Assembly (NCBI GenBank): GCA_026388095.1 | Contig: JAPLKL010000070.1 | Span: 1-38,401, forward strand | DNA length: 38,401 nt | Reading direction: 5' to 3' | Origin: Elusimicrobiota bacterium | GTDB taxonomy: Bacteria; Elusimicrobiota; Elusimicrobia; UBA1565; UBA9628 | Part shown: piece by piece, positions 31,954-38,401 of the stretch | How positions within the stretch are numbered: position 1 is the first letter of the stretch | How the letters are laid out: each line of letters opens with the position of its first letter | Position numbers and translations under genes: made by a program | Notes under the pieces: model-generated | Seen by the model: the letters and a program-made list of their open reading frames with translations, nothing else | Told to the model about the DNA's origin: nothing | The model's database searches: none

Positions 31954-34530
31954 CTACCGCCTCTTTTGCCGCAGCGCGGCGGCCGCGTCCAGAAGCTGCC
32001 GCCGGAGCTGCAGCATTCCTGGCGGGGGCTGGATCGCCAGGGCCCGCTCATAGACCCGCAGCGCCTGGTCGTCCTGCCCTTGACCGGCGTAGAGGGTTCC
32101 CAGCGAAAGATAGGCTTCCAGTCCCTCGGGATACAGCTTGATCGCCCGCTCCAGATCGGCTCGCGCGCCCTCCCTGTCCCCGGACATGTACTCGCATATC
32201 GCCTGGTCGCTGTAATCCTTTGCCACGGCCCCGGAGCCGAGGACCCGCCCCTTCCATAGCCGCAGCGCCTGAGCGCAGTCGCCAAGGAACTGGTAATCTC
32301 GGGCGATCCTGCGCAGATTCTCCGCGGAGGGGTCCAGACTTTCCGCCCGCTGCAGCGCGGCCAGCGCCTCGTCGCGGCGGCCCGACTCCAGCAGCAGCTC
32401 GGCCCGCTCGACCTGCGCCGGGGCGTCGCCGGGGCGCAGCTTGACGATCCGGTCCGCCACGGCCAAAGCGCGGTCCGGCTCCTTGAGCCCGCGGTAAAGC
32501 CTCAGCATCCGCTCCAGCTGCGGCTCTTTCGGGCCGATGCTCTGCGCCCGCTGCAGCGCGGCCAGCGCCTCGTCGCGGCGGCCCGACTCCAGCAGCAGCT
32601 CGGCCCGCTCGATATGCGCCGGGGCGTCGCCGGGGCGCAGCTTGACGATCCGGTCCGCCACGGCCAAAGCGCGGTCCGGCTCCTTGAGCCCGCGGTAGAG
32701 CCCCAGCATCCGGACCAGGTCGGCATCTTTGGGGCCGAGGCTCTGCGCCCGCTGCAGCGCGGCCAGCGCCTCGTCGCGGCGGCCCGACTCCAGCAGCAGC
32801 TCGGCCCGCCCGATCTGCGCCGCGGCGTCGTCGGGGGGCGGCTTGACGATCCGGTCCGCCACGGCCAAAGCGGGGCCCGGCTCCTTGAGGCCGCGGGAGA
32901 GCCCCAGCATCCGTTTCGGACCGGGATTCTTCGGTGCGATGCTCTGCGCCCGCCTCAGCGCGGCCGGCGCCTCGTCGCGGCGGCCCGACTTCAGCGGTAG
33001 CCCGGCCCGCGCGATAGGAGCGGCGGCATCGGAAAGCGGGACGCTCCCGAAGCCCTCCTTGAGCAGGGCCTCCGCGATGTTCCGGGCCAGCAGTTCGTTG
33101 CCCTTGAGGGTGCAATGTCCGAAATCCCCGCCGAACATGTCCATGAAATATGCGTCAAAAGAGCTTTTCGCCACGGCCTCCCGGAAAACGCGCTGGTTGT
33201 CGATGAAGATGACTCCCTCCTCGTGCCCCCGCAGCATCCTCTTCAAGGGCGCTAGGCTGCGCATCGGGTACTGGGCGCAGGCCAACCGGATCCTCCTGCG
33301 GTCCAATATCATCTTCAAACGGCGATAGTTCTCGACCAGGATCGGGCTGTAGAGCTCCAGTCTCAGCTTCTCCGCCCGGTCGCGAGCCAGCCGCGCGAGC
33401 TCAGGCTCGCCCAGCCTCGAGTATGCCGTCGCCAAGCCCGCATAGATCTTGTCGTCCAGAGAGAGGTCCTTGAGGCGGATCTTCTCGAGCAAGGTCCGCA
33501 GCCGCGACAAGTCCCCGCGCGCGAAGTATGCGGACCACAGCACGCCCTCGATCGCCCTCTCGTTGGCGGGGTTCGCTTCCAATGCCTTCCCGAAGAACAG
33601 CAGCGCTTGGTCGAAATCGCGCCGGCCCTGATGAGCCGCTCCCAGGCCGAAATAGACCTCGTCGACGGCAAAGTCAGGGTGGAGGGCGAGGGCTTTCGAG
33701 AACCACTTCTCCCCTTCCTTGAATCTGGCTTGCCTTATAGACAACCGGCCCAGCGCGATGCAGAGAGGGACCGCTCCGGGATCCCGGGACACGCCTTCCA
33801 GCATCACGGATTCGGCCGCCTGGAACTGGCCCAGGGAGCTGTAGGACTCCCCCAGCCCTTCGTAGCCCGCGCTGTTGCGAGGATCCAGCTCCAAGGCCTT
33901 TTTGAACTGCGCGACGGCTTGAGCATAGTCGCCGCGATCGCTGTAGGACCAGCCCCGACGGATATGCCCGCCAGGGTCGTCCGCCGCCTTCATGGGACCT
34001 CGGCTCGAATTGGTCTGGTCTCCCGGGGTCCCGTGCCGACCTTGGCGGGCATCGCGCCAAAGCAGGCAGGCCAGCCTATAGGCGCGCAGATGCCGGAACA
34101 GGAATCCTTCCGATGCCGGGACGTCGGCGTAGTAACGCACGCTGCGGTCGTTGATGCCCATCATGGCGACCACCAGATCGGGCCGATAGAGATCGAGGTC
34201 GGATTCCAGCCTGTTCAACAAAGCCGAGGACTGCACCCCGACAACGCCCCGATCGATGACGCTGAACTCTATGCCGACATCGCGCTTGTTGAGGGCTTCT
34301 TCCAGGAACTTCGGGTATTGCGCGCGGGTGGTGGATTCGCCTATGCACATGATGCGATAGACGCCTTTCCGCCGCAGGGAGGCCGCGTTGCGGAGCTCCT
34401 GCAGGCTCAGCAGCGCGAATCCGGCCAGACGGAGCGACGCTTCCAGGATCAGGAAGGTCAGAAGGAGCCCGGCTGCGGCAAGGCCCAGCTTGCGCGCGGC
34501 CGAGAGCGCCTCCGTCCTGGCCGTGGCCAT
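31954..34530 (-). CDS. SGNH hydrolase-like protein with extensive TPR repeats
   Basis: An 858-residue membrane-anchored protein. After one transmembrane helix (about 15-44) come block I G-E-S (64-66; the usual GDS has Glu), block III MGIND (124-128) and, near residue 471, a GHC block with the likely catalytic His. TPRs are inserted between blocks III and V (about 185-400), and the C-terminal half is another TPR array. Residues about 510-730 consist of a 67-residue double-TPR unit repeated almost exactly (201-bp DNA repeats). The start is ATG 34530 because TATACT (34543-34538) ends 7 nt upstream; a longer reading would begin inside or above that box. Glycan esterase or transferase activity is an inference. 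Confidence 0.8.
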   Translation of the reverse strand: MATARTEALSAARKLGLAAAGLLLTFLILEASLRLAGFALLSLQELRNAASLRRKGVYRIMCIGESTTRAQYPKFLEEALNKRDVGIEFSVIDRGVVGVQSSALLNRLESDLDLYRPDLVVAMMGINDRSVRYYADVPASEGFLFRHLRAYRLACLLWRDARQGRHGTPGDQTNSSRGPMKAADDPGGHIRRGWSYSDRGDYAQAVAQFKKALELDPRNSAGYEGLGESYSSLGQFQAAESVMLEGVSRDPGAVPLCIALGRLSIRQARFKEGEKWFSKALALHPDFAVDEVYFGLGAAHQGRRDFDQALLFFGKALEANPANERAIEGVLWSAYFARGDLSRLRTLLEKIRLKDLSLDDKIYAGLATAYSRLGEPELARLARDRAEKLRLELYSPILVENYRRLKMILDRRRIRLACAQYPMRSLAPLKRMLRGHEEGVIFIDNQRVFREAVAKSSFDAYFMDMFGGDFGHCTLKGNELLARNIAEALLKEGFGSVPLSDAAAPIARAGLPLKSGRRDEAPAALRRAQSIAPKNPGPKRMLGLSRGLKEPGPALAVADRIVKPPPDDAAAQIGRAELLLESGRRDEALAALQRAQSLGPKDADLVRMLGLYRGLKEPDRALAVADRIVKLRPGDAPAHIERAELLLESGRRDEALAALQRAQSIGPKEPQLERMLRLYRGLKEPDRALAVADRIVKLRPGDAPAQVERAELLLESGRRDEALAALQRAESLDPSAENLRRIARDYQFLGDCAQALRLWKGRVLGSGAVAKDYSDQAICEYMSGDREGARADLERAIKLYPEGLEAYLSLGTLYAGQGQDDQALRVYERALAIQPPPGMLQLRRQLLDAAAALRQKRR
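32341..33012. repeat. 201-bp tandem repeats in the SGNH/TPR gene
   Basis: Three full units (32404-32604, 32605-32805, 32806-33006) and one partial unit (to about 32341), each 201 bp and encoding 67 residues, that is two TPRs of 34 and 33. The phrase CTGCAGCGCGGCCAGCGCCT recurs at 32350, 32551 and 32752. The unit nearest the N-terminus has diverged; the others are nearly identical, indicating recent duplication. Confidence 0.9.
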
Positions 34531-34537
34531 GCGCAAG

Positions 34538-34543
34538 AGTATA
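34538..34543 (-). promoter_or_regulatory. -10 box of the SGNH/TPR gene, probably leaderless
   Basis: TATACT on the minus strand ends 7 nt before the ATG at 34530. A poor -35 (TTGGAT, 15-nt spacer) lies upstream. No Shine-Dalgarno is present. Confidence 0.5.
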
Positions 34544-34586
34544 GTAAATCGAATGCTGATCCAAGATCGCCGCGGCACCGGACGCC

Positions 34587-34615
34587 TTGCTTCCCACCGG
34601 GGCATCTGTTAAGCT
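34587..34615 (+). promoter_or_regulatory. Candidate promoter of the radical SAM gene
   Basis: TTGCTT (34587-34592), a 17-nt spacer and TAAGCT (34610-34615), with TG at 34607-34608 making an extended -10. Transcription would start near 34622, about 29 nt before the ATG. Confidence 0.45.
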
Positions 34616-34650
34616 TCTGATTCGAGGGCCGCACGCCGGGCTTCCCGATC

Positions 34651-36132
34651 ATGGCGAAACTCCTCTTTCTCCAGAATTTCGACTACGAATTCTTGGGGCC
34701 GGCGTACGTGTCCGCCATGCTCAAAAGGCACGGGCACGAGGCCCGCCTCAAGCTCGGCCGCTCTTTGCCGGACTTCCGAGCGGCCATAGAATCCTTCCAG
34801 CCGGACCTCGTGGGATTCTCGCTCATGAGCGGCGAACAACTATGGGCCGTGGACCTCGCCCGGCAGATCAAGAAAGCCTACGGCATCCGCAACGTCTTCG
34901 GCGGCCCGCATCCGACGTTTTCGCGGGGCTTCATCGAAGTGGCGGGGGTCGATCTGGTCGTCCGGGGCGAGGCGGAGGAGACGGCCCGCGACATCATGGA
35001 GCGCGTGGGCCGCGGCCAGGACCTGGGCGGGATCCCCAACACCGAGCTCAAGCGCGAGGATGGGACCATCCTGCGCTGCGAGGTGCGCGATCTCCCCGCG
35101 GACCTCGACGACTACCCTTTCCCGGATCGGACCCTGTACGCGGAACTCAAGGGCCGGATCGACACCACGGTGCGCAACGTCATCACGTCCAGAGGCTGCC
35201 CGTTCAATTGCAGTTTTTGCTTCGAGAGCACGCGGCGCGAGATGTACAAGGGGAAGGGCAGATACGTCCGCATCAGGAGAATAGACCGGATCATCGAGGA
35301 GCTGGTCCTCTTGAAGGCCACGACGGAGGTCCGGATCATCAACTTCTGCGACGACCTGTTCGGCATGGACAAGGGCTGGCTCTATGAGTTCCTGCCGGTC
35401 TACAAGAGGGAGATCGGCCTGCCGTTCCACTGCCAAGTCAGGGCCGACATCGTCGCGTCGGATGTCCACTACGCCGCGGCCCTCAAAGAGGGGCTGTGCA
35501 TGAGCGTGTCCATGGGCGTGGAATCGGGCAACGAACGGCTGCGCAACAAGATCCTCAACAAGCAGCTCAGCGACGACCAGATCATCCGGGCCGCGGAGTA
35601 TCTCCATAAGGCGGGAGTCCCTTTCCGGTCCTACAACATCATGGGACTTCCGGGCGAGACGCTGGCGGAGGCCTTCTCCACGGTGGACCTCAACATCCGC
35701 ATCAAGGCCGACAATCCCTGGTGCGCGATCTTCCTGCCCATGGAAGGGACTCACCTGACCGATTCCGCGGTCCAGCTGGGCCAGCTGGACGCCCATTTCG
35801 ACTATGACCAGCTCAGCCCCAACTATTTCTCGACGGTGTACGTGGCCTCGGAACACAAGAGGGAGCTTGAGAACCTGCACAAATTCTTCCAGACCGCCTG
35901 CGCCGCCCCCCGGCTATGGCCGCTGATCAAGGTCCTGATCCGGCTTCCGCAGAATCCCCTCTTCAACCTGTGGTTCTGCGCCGTCTACTTCCACTTTTAT
36001 CTTAAGGCCTACAGGGGGCGCTTCTGGCCCAGCCTGGTCTTCGCCGTCAATCACGCCCGCCGCATGCTCGAATCGCGTCTGTTTCTCGGGACCCGGACAG
36101 GATGCTCTGGGCGAGCCCGAAGACCTCGTTGA
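34651..36132 (+). CDS. B12-binding domain radical SAM protein
   Basis: A 493-residue enzyme. Residues 1-140 form a Rossmann-like cobalamin-binding domain without the DxHxxG motif, as is usual in this group. The radical SAM cluster is C183-x3-C187-x2-C190 in TSRGCPFNCSFC, and FCDDLFGMD and MGVESGNERLRNKILNK are typical of the B12-binding radical SAM family. Members methylate or rearrange lipids, polyketides and cofactors; the substrate here is unknown, although neighbouring surface-polymer genes suggest a lipid or glycan. There is no clear Shine-Dalgarno. The last 86 nt overlap the convergent GT9 gene. Confidence 0.85.
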   Translation: MAKLLFLQNFDYEFLGPAYVSAMLKRHGHEARLKLGRSLPDFRAAIESFQPDLVGFSLMSGEQLWAVDLARQIKKAYGIRNVFGGPHPTFSRGFIEVAGVDLVVRGEAEETARDIMERVGRGQDLGGIPNTELKREDGTILRCEVRDLPADLDDYPFPDRTLYAELKGRIDTTVRNVITSRGCPFNCSFCFESTRREMYKGKGRYVRIRRIDRIIEELVLLKATTEVRIINFCDDLFGMDKGWLYEFLPVYKREIGLPFHCQVRADIVASDVHYAAALKEGLCMSVSMGVESGNERLRNKILNKQLSDDQIIRAAEYLHKAGVPFRSYNIMGLPGETLAEAFSTVDLNIRIKADNPWCAIFLPMEGTHLTDSAVQLGQLDAHFDYDQLSPNYFSTVYVASEHKRELENLHKFFQTACAAPRLWPLIKVLIRLPQNPLFNLWFCAVYFHFYLKAYRGRFWPSLVFAVNHARRMLESRLFLGTRTGCSGRARRPR

Positions 36133-37303
36133 CGGAGATCGTCTGCAGGCAGCGGTTGTCCCGGCAGGATGATTCCCGATGATTGAGGACGGACAGGCAG
36201 GGGGAGCATGGGAAATGCGAATAGACGATCCGGGTGTCCGGGCCGACGGGGCTGAAGACCATGGGCGACTCAGGTCCGAAGATGACGATCTTGGGACAGG
36301 GAGTCAGGGAGACCATGTGCGGCAGCCCGCAATCGCTGCTGATCAGGATCCGCGACAGGCAGGCGAGCTCCAGCAGGTCTTCGATGCTCGTCTCGCCCAC
36401 CAGGTTCAGGCATTTGGGATGGCCGACGGACTGCTGCAGGGCCTTGTCCTTTCCGGTGAGCGGGCGGCTGCCGATGACGAGGACCGCGCGGTCGTCCTCG
36501 CGCAGGAGCCTGCGGGAAAGCTCGATGAAATTCTCCAGCGGCCATTCTCTTTCGGGCAGGACGCCCTCGCCGGGATGGATCAGTATCAAGTGCTCCTGAG
36601 CGAGCCCATGAGAGCGCAAGCTCTCCCGGATCCGCGCCCGCCCCGCCTGCGTCGGAGCGAATCGCGGATAGACCAGATCCCCCGGGGCGATATTCTCCAG
36701 GAATCCCGGGGCATCTTTGCGCGGCTCGGCCAAGGCCGCGGCCAAGGATAGATAGGAGAGGCTGCAGTGGAGCATCGGATTGAACTGGACTTTGTGGGTC
36801 AATAGGTCGCCCCGATATAACCCCTCGAAATGATATCTGTGGAATCCGACCCGCTGCCAAGCGCCGGACAGGAACGCGAGGATCGCCGTGAGCCGGGAGA
36901 AGAATTCCAGGTCGATCGCCACGTCCACTTTCCGCCGGCGCAGCGCGGATAGGACCCGCGCCGAGCTGACGCATAAGCGCCACAGAGACGCCGTCTCTAT
37001 CGTGAAGATGTCTTGGGGCCGGATCGCGTCGTTCAACAGCCTGAAGGCGGCCAGATTCTCGGAGAAGGTCAGAAAGGCGATGGTCGCGTCCGGATAGCGC
37101 TTCTTGAGGTCCAGGATCAGCGGGTTCGCAAGCACGATCGCGCCCATCTCCGACAGCTTGATGAGGAGGATCCTGCGCACCGGCTTTCCGGCCTCATCCC
37201 GGCGGATGCCCAGAAGGCTGGTCAGGCGATGGAGCCAAGTGAGGCCGAAACAAAGGACTTGTCCCGCCCAAAAATCACTCCGGCGCATCACGTTCAGCTC
37301 CAT
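36047..37303 (-). CDS. Family 9 glycosyltransferase (heptosyltransferase-like)
   Basis: A 418-residue cytoplasmic glycosyltransferase of GT-B fold. The N-terminal IKLSEMGAIVLANPLI is the usual GT9 start, HPGEGVLPEREWP is the nucleotide-sugar region, and LISSDCGLPHMVSLTPCPKIVIFGPESP corresponds to the S-D/N-S-G-P-H-L motif. GT9 enzymes add heptose to the LPS inner core from ADP-heptose; whether this one uses heptose cannot be read from sequence. A Cys-rich stretch near the end (CSPC...CRDNRC) is common in this family. AGAGG precedes the ATG. It begins one base after the stop of the TPR gene. Confidence 0.88.
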   Translation of the reverse strand: MELNVMRRSDFWAGQVLCFGLTWLHRLTSLLGIRRDEAGKPVRRILLIKLSEMGAIVLANPLILDLKKRYPDATIAFLTFSENLAAFRLLNDAIRPQDIFTIETASLWRLCVSSARVLSALRRRKVDVAIDLEFFSRLTAILAFLSGAWQRVGFHRYHFEGLYRGDLLTHKVQFNPMLHCSLSYLSLAAALAEPRKDAPGFLENIAPGDLVYPRFAPTQAGRARIRESLRSHGLAQEHLILIHPGEGVLPEREWPLENFIELSRRLLREDDRAVLVIGSRPLTGKDKALQQSVGHPKCLNLVGETSIEDLLELACLSRILISSDCGLPHMVSLTPCPKIVIFGPESPMVFSPVGPDTRIVYSHFPCSPCLSVLNHRESSCRDNRCLQTISVNEVFGLAQSILSGSRETDAIRACGGRD

Positions 37304-37304
37304 G

Positions 37305-38401
37305 TCACCTCTTCAACAAGAGGCTTTGCGCCTCGGCCAGCCGCTTGCGCAGCGTCTCTTGCCCGGGCGCGGGAGGCCTGGCCAGGGCGGCGGAGTAGAC
37401 GTCCAGAGCTTCTTTGTGGAGGCGGCTCTCGGTATAGAGATAGCCAAGCGTGATGTAGGCCGGCAAGTAATCCGGGTCCAATTTTATGGAAGATTTCAAT
37501 TGCACGATGGCTTCCGGCGTCGAGCCGCTCAAATAATGACAGACTCCCATGTCGGCGAAGAGTCTGGCGTTGGACGGCTGCTCCTTTGCCAATTGCCGCA
37601 GCAGATCCAGCTCCGGTCCGAACATCTTCAAATCCTGGTAGATCATCGCGGTCCTCAGCCGGTCTTCCTTCCGGCCGAAGGCTTGGACCCGCGCCAGGGA
37701 CTCCAGCGCCGATTTCCGGTCCCCGGCGCGCGCGGCGAGCTCCGCCTGCTCCAGCCAGGATCGCGATTCATCCGGCGAGTTCTTGGGCGGGGGCGGGCTG
37801 GGCGGCATCGCCGGCGGCGCTTGGCGCTCCGCGAGGCTCGCTTGGATGGCGCGCATCCTTGATACTTCCCGCGCATCGAGCTTCGCCGTCCGCACGCGCG
37901 CCAGGGATTCCAGCGCCAGCTTCCGGTCCCCCGCGCGCGCGGCGAGGTCCGCCTGCTCCAGCCGCAATTTCGCGTCATCCGGCGAGCTCTTGAGCAGGCT
38001 TTGCAGCATTGCCAGCGGCGCGGGGTACTCGCCCAGGTTCGCGTAAATCCCGCGCATTTTCGATCGCTCCCGCGCATCGAGCTTCGCCGTCTGCACGCGC
38101 GCCAGAGACTCCAGCGCCAGCTTCCGGTCCCCCGAGCCCGCGGCGAGGTCCGCCTGCTCCAGCCATAATCGCGAGTTCTCCGGCGAGCTCTTGAGCGGGC
38201 CTTGAAGCATCGCCAGCGCGGAGTGGTATTCGCCCAGATCGGCGTAGATCCCGCGCAGCCTCGATCGGTCTTGCGCATCGAGCTTCGTCTCCTGCACGCG
38301 CGGCAGAGACTCCAGCGCCAGCTTCCGGTCGCCCGCGCGCGCGGCGAGATCCGCCTGCTCCAGCCATAATCGCGAGTTCTCCGGCGAGCTCTTGAGCGGG
38401 C
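37305..38401 (-). CDS. TPR repeat protein, N-terminus beyond the window
   Basis: At least 365 residues, cut by the right edge: the frame stays open to base 38401, so an apparent GTG at 38297 is internal to a repeat and not a start. It consists of a 67-residue double-TPR unit (e.g. KLDARERSKMRGIYANLGEY) repeated at least three times in nearly identical form, and further ordinary TPRs to the C-terminus. No catalytic domain is visible in this part. It precedes the GT9 gene with the two codons separated by one base, so it is probably co-translated with it and may be a scaffold for surface-polymer assembly. Confidence 0.8.
   Translation of the reverse strand, partial: PLKSSPENSRLWLEQADLAARAGDRKLALESLPRVQETKLDAQDRSRLRGIYADLGEYHSALAMLQGPLKSSPENSRLWLEQADLAAGSGDRKLALESLARVQTAKLDARERSKMRGIYANLGEYPAPLAMLQSLLKSSPDDAKLRLEQADLAARAGDRKLALESLARVRTAKLDAREVSRMRAIQASLAERQAPPAMPPSPPPPKNSPDESRSWLEQAELAARAGDRKSALESLARVQAFGRKEDRLRTAMIYQDLKMFGPELDLLRQLAKEQPSNARLFADMGVCHYLSGSTPEAIVQLKSSIKLDPDYLPAYITLGYLYTESRLHKEALDVYSAALARPPAPGQETLRKRLAEAQSLLLKR
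37683..38401. repeat. 201-bp tandem repeats in the TPR gene
   Basis: Units at 37683-37883 (degenerate), 37884-38084 and 38085-38285, plus part of another to the window edge. The phrase GGCGAGCTCTTGAGC recurs at 37981, 38182 and 38383. Each unit encodes 67 residues (two TPRs), the same length and phase as in the gene at 31954-34530. Confidence 0.9.

Noticed and set aside
32341-33012. CRISPR-like or satellite array
   Set aside because: The 201-bp units are continuous, in frame and encode TPRs; there are no spacers.
38297-38401. GTG at 38297 as start of the last TPR gene
   Set aside because: The frame continues upstream to the window edge with the same repeat, so the GTG is internal.

Overview
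The window is 38.4 kb of GC-rich, densely coding bacterial DNA with very short gaps between genes. The best taxonomic clue is the type IV prepilin at 4679-5113. Its class III leader, its conserved body and a C-terminal Cys/His/Asp stretch ending in W-S-S-Y resemble, from memory, the pilins multiplied in Elusimicrobiota. A B12-dependent ribonucleotide reductase, many minor prepilins and SGNH/TPR surface proteins fit a GC-rich member of that phylum. This assignment is an inference; no rRNA gene is present.

Layout. 1-1361: a possible gene tail and an MFS transporter whose coding sequence holds two perfect hairpins. 1523-4112: nrdJ with its own promoter. 4161-5545: two small zinc-ribbon proteins flanking a type IV pilin. 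5705-12082: a minor-pilin operon (a giant PilV-like protein with lamin-tail and carboxypeptidase-regulatory-like domains, a PilW/PulJ-like pilin, a PilX-like protein) that runs into a GT-C-like membrane protein. 11979-13652 (minus): a TMTC-like membrane/TPR protein. 13729-16792: tmk-holB-metG. 16807-16944: four perfect hairpins between convergent genes. 16956-20872 (minus): SGNH/TPR protein, DUF5989 protein, psd, pssA. 20968-22650: a formylglycine-enzyme-like lipoprotein, tRNA-Leu(UAA), dut and a tiny lipoprotein. 22663-30177 (minus): a signal-peptide-bearing adenylate kinase, two small unknowns, a divergent GspE/PilB-type ATPase, an AmpG-like MFS protein, pilT and malic enzyme. 30248-38401: a cell-surface/polysaccharide-type region with two more SGNH/TPR proteins (one frameshifted), a B12-binding radical SAM protein, a GT9 glycosyltransferase and a TPR protein cut by the window end.

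How it fits together. The prepilins, PilT and the GspE-like ATPase belong to a type IV pilus or type II secretion-like machine. The GT-C-like proteins, SGNH proteins, GT9 enzyme and radical SAM protein point to surface glycan or lipid modification. nrdJ, tmk, dut, holB and metG are housekeeping genes for dNTP supply, replication and translation; pssA and psd make phosphatidylethanolamine.

Most striking signals: (i) several genes have an extended -10 box (TGnTAnnnT) 6-8 nt before the start codon and no Shine-Dalgarno sequence, which suggests leaderless mRNAs; (ii) two pilin promoters share a 19-nt upstream element at identical spacing; (iii) perfect hairpins with tiny loops occur in clusters, once inside a gene; (iv) a 67-residue double-TPR unit is amplified as 201-bp tandem repeats in two different genes; (v) three SGNH proteins carry TPRs inside the SGNH domain; (vi) an adenylate kinase appears to be exported.
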